From: an uncultured Atopobium sp.
GTDB taxonomy: Bacteria > Actinomycetota > Coriobacteriia > Coriobacteriales > Atopobiaceae
Assembly (NCBI GenBank): GCA_937990665.1
Contig: CALKRF010000069.1
Coordinates: forward strand, 1 to 35,120
Direction: 5' to 3'
DNA: 35,120 bases
The position numbers were made by a program, and so were the translations under genes. The notes under the pieces were generated by a model. It had not been told where the DNA came from, ran no database searches, and worked only from the letters and a program-made list of their open reading frames with translations. How positions within the stretch are numbered: position 1 is the first letter of the stretch; the number at the start of each line of letters is the position of its first letter. Shown here one piece after another: positions 7,252 to 14,900 of this stretch.

Positions 7252-7833
7252 CTACTTCTCCTCCTGTGTGGTGCCATCCTCAGCACCCTCGGGCTTCTCG
7301 TCAAACGCTCCCTTGATTGGAGCAACGAGCATGTGCATGTTACGGCCTTCAATGAGCGGTTTCTGCTCAATTGTGGCAAAAGGCTTCAAATCTTCAGCAA
7401 GGCGATCAAGTACAATACGGCCCTGCTCTGGGTGAGCCATCTCGCGTCCACGGAACATGATGGTGATCTTGACGCGTGCTCCCTTCTTGAGGAAGCGCAG
7501 TACGTGACCCTTTTTGGTCTCGTAATCGCCCACATCAATCTTTGGGCGGAACTTCATCTCTTTGACTTCGATCTTGACCTGGTTCTTGCGAGCTGCCTTG
7601 GCCTTGCGAGCCTGCTCATACTTGAACTTGCTGTAATCAAGAATCTTGCATACAGGAGGCTCGGCATTTGGAGCAATCTCTACGAGATCAAGACCGTGCT
7701 CACGAGCTCTCTTCATTGCATCGTTGACGCCAAAAAGACCAAGCTGACTACCATCAGCGTCAATAAGACGGCACGTGCGAGCAGTGATTTCCTCATTAAT
7801 GCGAGGACCATCGTTCTTGGCTATCTTGTACAC
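7252..7833 (-). CDS. infC: Translation initiation factor IF-3
   Basis: Binds the 30S subunit, prevents premature joining of the 50S subunit and proofreads start-codon choice. About 193 residues: the N-terminal domain from GPRINEEI to EIAPNAEPPVCKILDYSKFKYE, a Lys/Ala-rich linker, and a C-terminal domain with KEMKFRPKIDVGDYETKK and VKITIMFRGREMAHPEQG. The start is uncertain. A GTG at 7833 overlaps the GAGGGAAGG ribosome binding site closely, whereas an ATA at 7824 has better spacing (9 bases after AAGG), and rare AUU/AUA/AUC starts are known for infC. The frame stays open much further upstream, but that part runs through the leader hairpins. The acidic C-terminal tail (EKPEGAEDGTTQEEK) is an extension. 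Confidence 0.93.
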   Translation of the reverse strand: MYKIAKNDGPRINEEITARTCRLIDADGSQLGLFGVNDAMKRAREHGLDLVEIAPNAEPPVCKILDYSKFKYEQARKAKAARKNQVKIEVKEMKFRPKIDVGDYETKKGHVLRFLKKGARVKITIMFRGREMAHPEQGRIVLDRLAEDLKPFATIEQKPLIEGRNMHMLVAPIKGAFDEKPEGAEDGTTQEEK

Positions 7834-7843
7834 CTTCCCTCTT

Positions 7844-7918
7844 GGACAATTGCTTGTCCGCCAATAAAAAAACCCAGTGCACAAGCAACTGGGAGACAAT
7901 ACGCACAGGTAGCGTGCG
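7844..7918 (-). promoter_or_regulatory. infC leader with attenuator and mutually exclusive hairpins
   Basis: Read on the minus strand, a small hairpin CGCAC/GTGCG (about 7918-7902) is followed by a terminator-like hairpin CCCAGT/ACTGGG (7893-7873) with seven T residues. Next comes GGACAA-GCAA-TTGTCC (7859-7844), a 6-bp stem with a GNRA loop just before the infC ribosome binding site. The terminator loop contains TTGCTTGT, which is complementary to ACAAGCAA in the last hairpin, so the two structures compete. The position fits autoregulatory control of infC-rpmI-rplT, as known for L20 leaders in Firmicutes; the regulator here is inferred. Confidence 0.7.
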
Positions 7919-8082
7919 AAGGTTAAATTGTCTGACCAGACAGCTGCTTTTGCGCTGTGTAGGTGGGGACTCACGTTCAATCCCGCTTCAAAAGTACCTT
8001 GTAAGGTTACCTCTAACAAGAAAACATTACAAGTGCCAAGTTAGATATGACGAGAAATTCACATCTAGCTTAAACTTTTAGC

Positions 8083-8166
8083 TGGTGCCCGAGGTGGGAC
8101 TTGAACCCACACGAGTTTCCTCAAAGGTTTTTGAGACCTCCGCGTCTGCCATTCCGCCACTCGGGC
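8083..8166 (-). tRNA. tRNA-Leu (anticodon CAA)
   Basis: Class II tRNA of 84 bases with encoded CCA. The acceptor is GCCCGAG/CTCGGGC, the anticodon stem GAGGT/ACCTT encloses CTCAAAA (anticodon CAA, codon UUG), the long variable arm is TGAG-GAAA-CTCG, and the T arm is GTGGG/CCCAC with TTCAAGT. It lies between the hydrolase gene and the infC leader on the same strand and has its own promoter. Confidence 0.96.
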
Positions 8167-8173
8167 TAAAAAG

Positions 8174-8205
8174 TTTGCATAGGTACTATACCGCACCTAT
8201 GCAAA
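8174..8205 (-). promoter_or_regulatory. tRNA-Leu promoter inside an 11-bp inverted repeat
   Basis: TTTGCATAGGT (8174-8184) and ACCTATGCAAA (8195-8205) are perfect inverted arms around a 10-bp spacer. On the minus strand the -10 box TATAGT (8190-8185) fills the spacer, and a poor -35 (AAGACA) lies 17 bp upstream. The transcript would begin shortly before the tRNA. The symmetry around the -10 box suggests an operator. Confidence 0.55.
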
Positions 8206-8239
8206 TCTGTCTTGCTAAATCATCAAAGTTATAGCTGAT

Positions 8240-9013
8240 TTAATCCTGTAAGAAAGGGTTAGTTGCTATCTCTGCCTCAAGAGACGTTTGATTTCCATGT
8301 CCTGACAAAATAATGGAGGTTGGATCAAGCTCTGTCTTGATGCGGTTCAAAGAAGCCTTAAGCGTTTCAAAGTTGCCACCTGGAAGGTCTGTTCTTCCTG
8401 CAGAGCCCTGGAAAAGTGTATCGCCTACAAAAACGGCGCCAGTAGCAGTTCCCTCACCCACCAAAACAATACCGCCAGGAGTGTGGCCTGGAGTTTCCAT
8501 AATCTTGAACTGTGCAGTTCCAACAGAGAGAACATCCCCCTCGTGAAGAAAACCGTCTGGCTCTGGAGCATCATCATAAATCTCGTTTGAGTTATGAGCC
8601 CTCTGCGCAAGTTCATTATCTGCTTCGTTGATTAGGTACTGAGCGCCAGGTACAGCAAGCTTCAAAGCCTTAACGCCACCAACGTGATCAGCATGGCCGT
8701 GAGTAGCAACAATGTACTTAAGCTCAAGGTTCAAGAGCTGTGCAGCAATCTCTGCACCCGATGCACCGGCATCAATAATCATGCACTCATTACCAGAAAC
8801 GTAAATGTAGCAGTTAGTCTCAAAAGGACCTACTTTGAAGACGCCAATCTGGTCTTTTGCGTGATGGCAACCACCATGACCGTGATGGCCGCAGCAACCG
8901 CCATGGCCATGCTCACCATGGCTATGCTCGCCATGATGACCGCAGCAGCCACCGTGTCCATGCTCTTCCTCGTGATTATGACCGCAAGAGCAGCCCTCAT
9001 TTTGATTAGCCAT
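8240..9013 (-). CDS. Metallo-beta-lactamase-fold hydrolase with His/Cys-rich N-terminus
   Basis: Glyoxalase II-like member of the MBL fold, 257 residues, probably cytoplasmic. The metal-binding motif THGHADH (ligands around 105-110), GHTPGG (H177), VGDTLF (D198) and SGHGNQT (H239) are all present, so the active site is intact. Such proteins hydrolyse thioesters or related compounds; the true substrate is unknown. The first 52 residues are unusual: a Gly/His/Cys-rich head with two GHGGCCGHHG repeats and CSCGHNH, likely a metal-binding or storage segment. The ATG overlaps the rel stop by 8 bp (ATGGCTAA), which indicates translational coupling. Confidence 0.88.
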   Translation of the reverse strand: MANQNEGCSCGHNHEEEHGHGGCCGHHGEHSHGEHGHGGCCGHHGHGGCHHAKDQIGVFKVGPFETNCYIYVSGNECMIIDAGASGAEIAAQLLNLELKYIVATHGHADHVGGVKALKLAVPGAQYLINEADNELAQRAHNSNEIYDDAPEPDGFLHEGDVLSVGTAQFKIMETPGHTPGGIVLVGEGTATGAVFVGDTLFQGSAGRTDLPGGNFETLKASLNRIKTELDPTSIILSGHGNQTSLEAEIATNPFLQD

Positions 9014-11351
9014 AGAGTCTCCTTCTCATCTGATTAGCGCCTTCACCTGGCATAATACGACGAGCGTCGTAGACAGAAGGCACGCGAGTTACAAATGCAA
9101 ATAAGGTGTCAAGCAAGCTGGTATCAGAGATAGAAACCAAGAAACGCATACGTACTACGCCCTGCTCGCCCACTTGTGTAGCTGCAGAAAGAATGTTTGC
9201 ACCAGCGTCAGACAGCGCAACCGTGACGTCCTTAAGAAGGCCCATACGGTCTGTTGCCTCAACGACAATCTCTACCCTAAACTCAGTAGCGCCGCTGGCA
9301 TCCCAAGAAACAGGGATGATACGCTTTGGATCGTTGAGCAAGTCTTTAACGTTAGGGCAATTGGCGCGGTGAACAGAAACACCGCGACCGCGTGTAATGA
9401 AGCCCACAATATCGTCACCTGCAACAGGATTGCAGCAATGCGCCAGATGAACAAGCAAATCCGGATCGCCGTTTACCACAACGCCACAGTTAGACTTCTT
9501 GGGACGGCTTCCCTTGGCGGTACGAGAAATAACGTAGGAGCGAACCAAAGGCTGATCGTTTGCAATTGCCTTGTTCTTCTCCTGAAGGCGTGCCGCATTA
9601 CGCTCTTGCTCAGTAACAACCTCGGGATTTTTCTCCTCTAAGATTTCACTCACGCGATTAACAACCTGCTTAGCAGACTGATTACCTGCACCAATTCCCG
9701 CAAACAGGTCATCTACGCTGCGATAATCAAACTGCTCGGTGAGCTGATCAAGCGCCTTAACCGTACGCGTAGCGCTGATGCCATAGCCACGCTTGCGCAG
9801 CTCTTTTGCAAGCTCAGAACGACCGCGCTCGGCATCGTCAGACTTGTTCTCTTGCGAGAAATACTTGCGGATCTTTGCACGTGCAGACGGCGTTTTTACC
9901 AGCGTCATCCAGTCACGAGAAGGGCGAGCGTTCTTGTTAGTCAAAATCTCAATGCGGTCACCCATCTGAAGCGTATGCGTCAGCGGAACTACAGAGCCAT
10001 TGACGCGCGCACCAACACAGTGATTACCCACCTCAGTATGAACGGCGTAAGCAAAGTCCAGAGGTGTTGAATTAACGCGCAAGCTCATGACCTCGCCCTT
10101 TGGCGTGAAAACAAAAATCTCATGCTCAAAGAGGTCTACGCGCAAGTTATCTAAGAACTCGTGAGGATCATCAATATCGTCTTCAACGGCCCAATCAAGA
10201 CTGCGGCGAATCCAGTTGATAGTTGAATCAATAAGCTTGTCTTCAGAGGACATCTTGCCCTTTGAATTGCCCTGCTCCTTATATAGCCAGTGAGCAGCAA
10301 TACCGTACTCAGATGCCTCGTGCATCTCGGCGGTTCTAATCTGAATCTCAATAGGGCGTCCATCAGGGCCAATAACTGTTGTGTGCAAAGACTGATAGAG
10401 ATTTGCCTTTGGAGTTGCAATGTAGTCCTTAAAACGACCAGGCATTGGATGCCACAATGCGTGGATGGCGCCAAGTGCAGAGTAGCAATCGCCTACGTTC
10501 TTGGTGATAACACGCAGAGCGATAAGATCGTAGATATTGGAGAACTCTCTGCCCTTGCGGACCATCTTTTGATAAATGGACCACAGGTGCTTAGGGCGAC
10601 CCGTAATCTGGAAGTCAGTAAGACCGGCAGCATTAAGCTCATCAGTCAGAGTCTTTTTAGCGTTGTTGAGGTCATTCTCTCTTTGTGCACGAGAGTCAGA
10701 GACCATGCGAGCAACACGCTGGTACTCCTCTGGTTCAAGCCAGAAGAAAGACAAATCCTCAAGCTCCCACTTAACCGAAGAGATACCCAGGCGGTCAGCA
10801 AGGGGTGCATACACGTCCATGGTTTCTCGCGCCTTGAACAAGCGACGATCTGGTGGAAGTGCTGCCAACGTGCGCATGTTGTGGAGGCGGTCAGCCAGCT
10901 TGATGATAACAACGCGAATGTCTTTTGACATAGCAAGGAACATTTTGCGCAGGTTAAGGGCTTGTTTCTCGTCCATTGAGCTGACCTCAATAGATGTGAG
11001 TTTTGTGACGCCGTCAACAAGCTCTGCAACTGACTCACCAAAGCGAGAAGAGATTTCGTCGAGTGAGGCAGACGTATCTTCTACGGTATCGTGCATAAGG
11101 GCAGCGCAGATGGTGTCTTCATCCATATGAAGATCGTGCGCAAGAATAAGGGCCACTTCAACTGGGTGGTTGATATAAGGCTCGCCAGAACGACGACGCT
11201 GATCTTTGTGATAGTCAGCAGCAAAGGCATATGCAGCAGCAATCTTTGCCTGAGCTTCCTCAGGCAAATATGTGCGTACAGCCCCCTCAAGCAGACGGTA
11301 ATTATCCGCGCCTGGCGCTTTGGTCTCTTTTGTGGTCCTCTCGTCACTCAT
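9006..11351 (-). CDS. Bifunctional (p)ppGpp synthetase/hydrolase, Rel/SpoT family
   Basis: Long RSH enzyme of about 781 residues that makes and degrades (p)ppGpp. In order: an HD hydrolase domain with INHPVEVALIL and the intact HDTVED motif; the synthetase domain with GRFKDYIATPKANLYQSLHT and EIQIRT; a TGS domain beginning IFVFTPKGEVM; a conserved Cys region (LAHCCNPVAGD); and a C-terminal ACT domain. The intact HD motif argues for a bifunctional Rel rather than a synthetase-only RelA. I chose the ATG at 11351: GGGAG lies 8 bases before it and the 8-bp overlap with the preceding stop (ATGAGTGA) suggests coupling. A longer frame to 11387 has no ribosome binding site. Confidence 0.95.
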   Translation of the reverse strand: MSDERTTKETKAPGADNYRLLEGAVRTYLPEEAQAKIAAAYAFAADYHKDQRRRSGEPYINHPVEVALILAHDLHMDEDTICAALMHDTVEDTSASLDEISSRFGESVAELVDGVTKLTSIEVSSMDEKQALNLRKMFLAMSKDIRVVIIKLADRLHNMRTLAALPPDRRLFKARETMDVYAPLADRLGISSVKWELEDLSFFWLEPEEYQRVARMVSDSRAQRENDLNNAKKTLTDELNAAGLTDFQITGRPKHLWSIYQKMVRKGREFSNIYDLIALRVITKNVGDCYSALGAIHALWHPMPGRFKDYIATPKANLYQSLHTTVIGPDGRPIEIQIRTAEMHEASEYGIAAHWLYKEQGNSKGKMSSEDKLIDSTINWIRRSLDWAVEDDIDDPHEFLDNLRVDLFEHEIFVFTPKGEVMSLRVNSTPLDFAYAVHTEVGNHCVGARVNGSVVPLTHTLQMGDRIEILTNKNARPSRDWMTLVKTPSARAKIRKYFSQENKSDDAERGRSELAKELRKRGYGISATRTVKALDQLTEQFDYRSVDDLFAGIGAGNQSAKQVVNRVSEILEEKNPEVVTEQERNAARLQEKNKAIANDQPLVRSYVISRTAKGSRPKKSNCGVVVNGDPDLLVHLAHCCNPVAGDDIVGFITRGRGVSVHRANCPNVKDLLNDPKRIIPVSWDASGATEFRVEIVVEATDRMGLLKDVTVALSDAGANILSAATQVGEQGVVRMRFLVSISDTSLLDTLFAFVTRVPSVYDARRIMPGEGANQMRRRLYG

Positions 11352-14300
11352 CAGAGGACTCCCTTCCCCCATCAAACGTTGAACCAATTTCTGGAGCGAT
11401 GGGTTTTGTTATAGCATCTGCCAGCTCATCTGGTGAAGCAGAAAGTACCCACTGAGCAAATGATTCAAACTCAGCGTGCGCTTTAAGTCCCTCAGCGTAG
11501 CGTGCAGACTCCAGCAAGTCCATGTGCGAAGCTTGACTATTGACGGAAATTGTTCGCGTTTGATCAAATCCCTCAATGCTAATAAACCCTAGCTCAGCAA
11601 AAACGTCAAGTGCAACACGAACGGTTTGCTCGTCAGTCTTAGATCGCGGGTCAATTTCTAGCGCCATCTGCGCAATATCTTCATCAGTAAGCGCTGGCTC
11701 ATCGGTATTTACGCCAAGTTTTGACTGCAGTGCCGTAAGCGCGCGGTACACAGCAACAAGAGCTTCTCGCTGTGGTGCATGAGAAGAAAGGATGCGCTCG
11801 TTAACACGCATATCATGCGCATCAAATAGCATCTGAATTACAGAAGGCTTACCGTCTCTACCTGCGCGTCCGCTCATCTGATTGAAGGCAACGCGACCAA
11901 ACGGCAGGTGATACAGAATAACCTGGCGAATATCAGAGATATTGACGCCTTCGCCAAATGCACTGGTAGCAATGATGCAACAAACGTCTCCACGCCTAAA
12001 AGCGCGCTCAACGTTCTTGCGTATCTGAGGCGTTAGGCCCGCATGATAGAACGCAATCTTGTGACCAAGTTCTGGAATACGATGGCGCAACATACGCGTC
12101 AGTGCCTGCGCCTGCTCCCTTGAATTGACGTAGACAACCGTTTTTGTGCCATCTGACACAAGAGAAAGCAGCGCACATTCCCTATCCTTAGCACCGCGAA
12201 GGTCTTTGAGCTCTAGGTTAGTACGAGCTGTTTTATCTTTGTATACATGCTCTGCTTCAATGGAGAGAAGCTCACAGATGTTCTGAGCCGACTGCGTGGT
12301 AGCCGTAGCTGTTGTGGCAAGTACCTGCGGACTCCCAAGCATCTTTAGTACCTGTGGCATTTGTGCATATGCAAGTCTGCCCTCAGAAGCATTCATGCCC
12401 ACGTGATGTGCCTCGTCAAACACTACAAACGAGATGTTTTGCGCCTTGGCAAATTGATCAGCGTGGAGCGAGAAGAACTCTGGAGTAGTTAGCACAATAT
12501 CAAGCTCATTGTTTGTCATGCGAGCAAACAGGTCTTCTCGGCTGGAAAGGTCTGTTTCTCCGTTGAGCACCTCAACAGAAATTCCTAGAGGCTCAAAGGT
12601 GTTATTTATGCTTTGGACTTGATCGTTGATGAGAGCGCGCAGCGGGTAGACAAACACGCTCATTTTATGTTGCAGCAGCGCAACACGAGCGGCATGGATC
12701 TGGAAGATAAGCGATTTACCTCTACCTGTTGCCATAACAGAGAGACAAGACGTTCCTTGAGAGAGAACCTCTAGTGTTTTCTTTTGCAGAGGCAAGAGCT
12801 CTCTTGAACCAATCATGGACGTGACCAGGGCCTGGGTAAGCTCCTCAGAAGAAAGACTTTCCAGCTCACGGCGCTTTTGCTGCGCCTGTTCTTGAGAGGC
12901 CTCATCAGCCTCTGTAGTCTCCTTGGTAACCACAAGGGGCAAGTCAGCAGCGCTGCCGAGAAGATCTGCTTCAATGGGGCCGTCATCTTCATCGGTAAAG
13001 TCTCTGTAGAGAATATCTCTGACCATGAGTTTTGGCTTAGTTCTGCCCTGCCAAGTCTCGTTAACTGCCTCAAAAATCAAATCAACAGCTCCGTCATACT
13101 CAGCCGCCGCCTCAACATGAGGCGTTCTAAACATGATGGATGAAATTGAAGAAATGCCATTTGAAGCCATAAAGCAAAGATGAGCTCCGCCTGCGCCAAC
13201 ACGTGAGCGATTCTTCATCACTACACCCTTGACGCCAAAGAGCGGTTTTTTATTACCCTGACCAAAAGGTTGCAGTGCCTCAAGGGCGTCAATGGAGTTA
13301 ATGGTAATTTCATCAAGGTTTACTAGTGCTGTTACTTCTCCTGAAGCCTCAAACTCTTCTTCTGGAAGCTCTGCCATAACCTTTGATAAACGCTTTCTAA
13401 ATGCGTCAATCTTTGCTGTTTCTACCGTTACGCCAACGGCACCTTGGTGGCCACCAAAACGGACGGTAAGGTCTGCACACTGTTCAACGGCGTGGAATAA
13501 ATCAACGGAGCCAACAGAGCGGCCAGAACCGCGAGCAACTCCATCTTGGATGGTAAACAGAATACAAGGTACGTGATAGCGATTAACAATTCTTGAAGCA
13601 ACAATGCCCTTTACGCCCTCATGCCAACCCTCTTTGGCAAGCACAATTGCGTGGCCGCCGTCGTAAATTTCTTTTGCCTGCTCAAGTGCTTCATCGGTAA
13701 GCTTTGCCTCAATAGAACGACGCTCGGCATTAATCTCTTCTAACTTGCCGGCAAGAATAGTTGCCTCTTCAGCATCTTCTGTAAGAAGAAGGTCAAGCGC
13801 AATATCAGTAGTGCCCATGCGCCCTGCTGCATTAAGGCGAGGAATAATAGAAAACGGCAAATTATCTGCAGAAATCTGAGCAATATCTTGACCAGCAACA
13901 GCAGCTAGAGCCACAAGACCTGGACGAAGACCTTTCTGGAGACGCTTAACACCTTCAGAAACCAGCGCACGATTCTCTTTGTTGAGCATCATCATGTCAG
14001 ATAGTGTGCCCAACATAGCAACATCAATATAATCAAGCCAAAGCTGAGGCTGATCTTGAAGCTGTCCTAAAACCTGCACCAGCTTAAGGGCAACGCCTGC
14101 ACCAGCAAGTTCTCTAGAAGGACAATCTTCAACAAGCTTTGGATCAGTGACTGGAACACCCTGGGGCACCAGATCTGCGGGCTCATGATGATCGGTAACA
14201 ACAACATTAATCCCCTGCTGCAAAAGCCAAGCAACCTCTTGAGCAGCAGCAATGCCATTGTCTACCGTAATAATTAAATCTGGCTTTCTATCTTGCAAAA

Positions 14301-14709
14301 CTCTTGCAAGAGCCTCTTTAGAAAGTCCGTATCCCTCACCAAAACGATGCGGAATATACGGCAAAACGTCTGCTCCCAATCGACGTAAAGCCAGGGTAAG
14401 CAAACACGTTGAGCTCATTCCATCAACATCAAAATCACCAAAAACGGCAATCTTTTTATGCTCAACAATTGCCTTATGAACGTGGGCGGCAACCTCAGCC
14501 ATTCCAGGAATACACTGCGGATCAAGCCAATCCCTTTGCAAGGATGGCGAGAGAAACTCTTGAGCTGCGGCTACATCAGTAAATCCACGTGCTACTAATA
14601 CACGAGCAACAAGTGGCGTAACGTGCAATTCTTTTTTAAACAGCGACTCTAAATATACGTCTTGTGTAAGAACACTCCAACGAGTGCTTTTCTCGATGCC
14701 GGGCATCAT
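11344..14709 (-). CDS. recJ: RecJ exonuclease fused to a RecQ-like helicase
   Basis: One 1121-residue chain. Residues 1-580 are RecJ, the single-strand 5'-3' exonuclease of the DHH family: DFDVDGMSS (92-100), VDNG (149), TDHHEP (172), LNAAGRMGTTD (294), and the DHHA1 part with EGWHEGVKGIVASR and FGGHQGAVG (418). A charged linker (590-630) leads into a superfamily 2 helicase of RecQ type: ATGRGKS (660), TTPEFF, DEAH (765), ATTATATT, GVNISDIRQVILYHLP and QMSGRAGRDG (944). A winged-helix-like tail may follow. RecJ and RecQ act together in recombination repair, so the fusion probably channels unwound DNA to the nuclease. GAGG lies close to two successive ATGs; the second (14706) has better spacing. 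The stop overlaps the rel start. Confidence 0.93.
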   Translation of the reverse strand: MMPGIEKSTRWSVLTQDVYLESLFKKELHVTPLVARVLVARGFTDVAAAQEFLSPSLQRDWLDPQCIPGMAEVAAHVHKAIVEHKKIAVFGDFDVDGMSSTCLLTLALRRLGADVLPYIPHRFGEGYGLSKEALARVLQDRKPDLIITVDNGIAAAQEVAWLLQQGINVVVTDHHEPADLVPQGVPVTDPKLVEDCPSRELAGAGVALKLVQVLGQLQDQPQLWLDYIDVAMLGTLSDMMMLNKENRALVSEGVKRLQKGLRPGLVALAAVAGQDIAQISADNLPFSIIPRLNAAGRMGTTDIALDLLLTEDAEEATILAGKLEEINAERRSIEAKLTDEALEQAKEIYDGGHAIVLAKEGWHEGVKGIVASRIVNRYHVPCILFTIQDGVARGSGRSVGSVDLFHAVEQCADLTVRFGGHQGAVGVTVETAKIDAFRKRLSKVMAELPEEEFEASGEVTALVNLDEITINSIDALEALQPFGQGNKKPLFGVKGVVMKNRSRVGAGGAHLCFMASNGISSISSIMFRTPHVEAAAEYDGAVDLIFEAVNETWQGRTKPKLMVRDILYRDFTDEDDGPIEADLLGSAADLPLVVTKETTEADEASQEQAQQKRRELESLSSEELTQALVTSMIGSRELLPLQKKTLEVLSQGTSCLSVMATGRGKSLIFQIHAARVALLQHKMSVFVYPLRALINDQVQSINNTFEPLGISVEVLNGETDLSSREDLFARMTNNELDIVLTTPEFFSLHADQFAKAQNISFVVFDEAHHVGMNASEGRLAYAQMPQVLKMLGSPQVLATTATATTQSAQNICELLSIEAEHVYKDKTARTNLELKDLRGAKDRECALLSLVSDGTKTVVYVNSREQAQALTRMLRHRIPELGHKIAFYHAGLTPQIRKNVERAFRRGDVCCIIATSAFGEGVNISDIRQVILYHLPFGRVAFNQMSGRAGRDGKPSVIQMLFDAHDMRVNERILSSHAPQREALVAVYRALTALQSKLGVNTDEPALTDEDIAQMALEIDPRSKTDEQTVRVALDVFAELGFISIEGFDQTRTISVNSQASHMDLLESARYAEGLKAHAEFESFAQWVLSASPDELADAITKPIAPEIGSTFDGGRESSDE

Positions 14710-14796
14710 GTCCTCTTTTCTGTGGCGGCAGAGCCAGCCAGGGGCACCTCGGGCGCCCGCGAATGTTTATCTCTTTTATTTTACCCGTGTCACCAG

Positions 14797-14835
14797 ACAA
14801 AAAATGACTAGCTCGCAAATTAGTGAGCTAGTCAT
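14797..14835 (-). terminator. Terminator of the lysA-dap-tgt operon
   Basis: ATGACTAGCTC (14804-14814) and GAGCTAGTCAT (14825-14835) form a perfect 11-bp stem with a ten-base loop. On the minus strand it is followed by TTTTTGTC. It lies 65 bp after the tgt stop and before the promoter region of the recJ fusion. Confidence 0.85.
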
Positions 14836-14900
14836 AAAAAATTTAAAACAAAGTTGTTTGCGCAGAGCTTTCAAAAAGACGGGTTTCTCGCCAAATAAAC

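Noticed and set aside
7834..8019. N-terminal extension of infC by an upstream in-frame ATG
   Set aside because: The extension reads through the leader hairpins and terminator-like structure, and the extra residues do not resemble IF-3.
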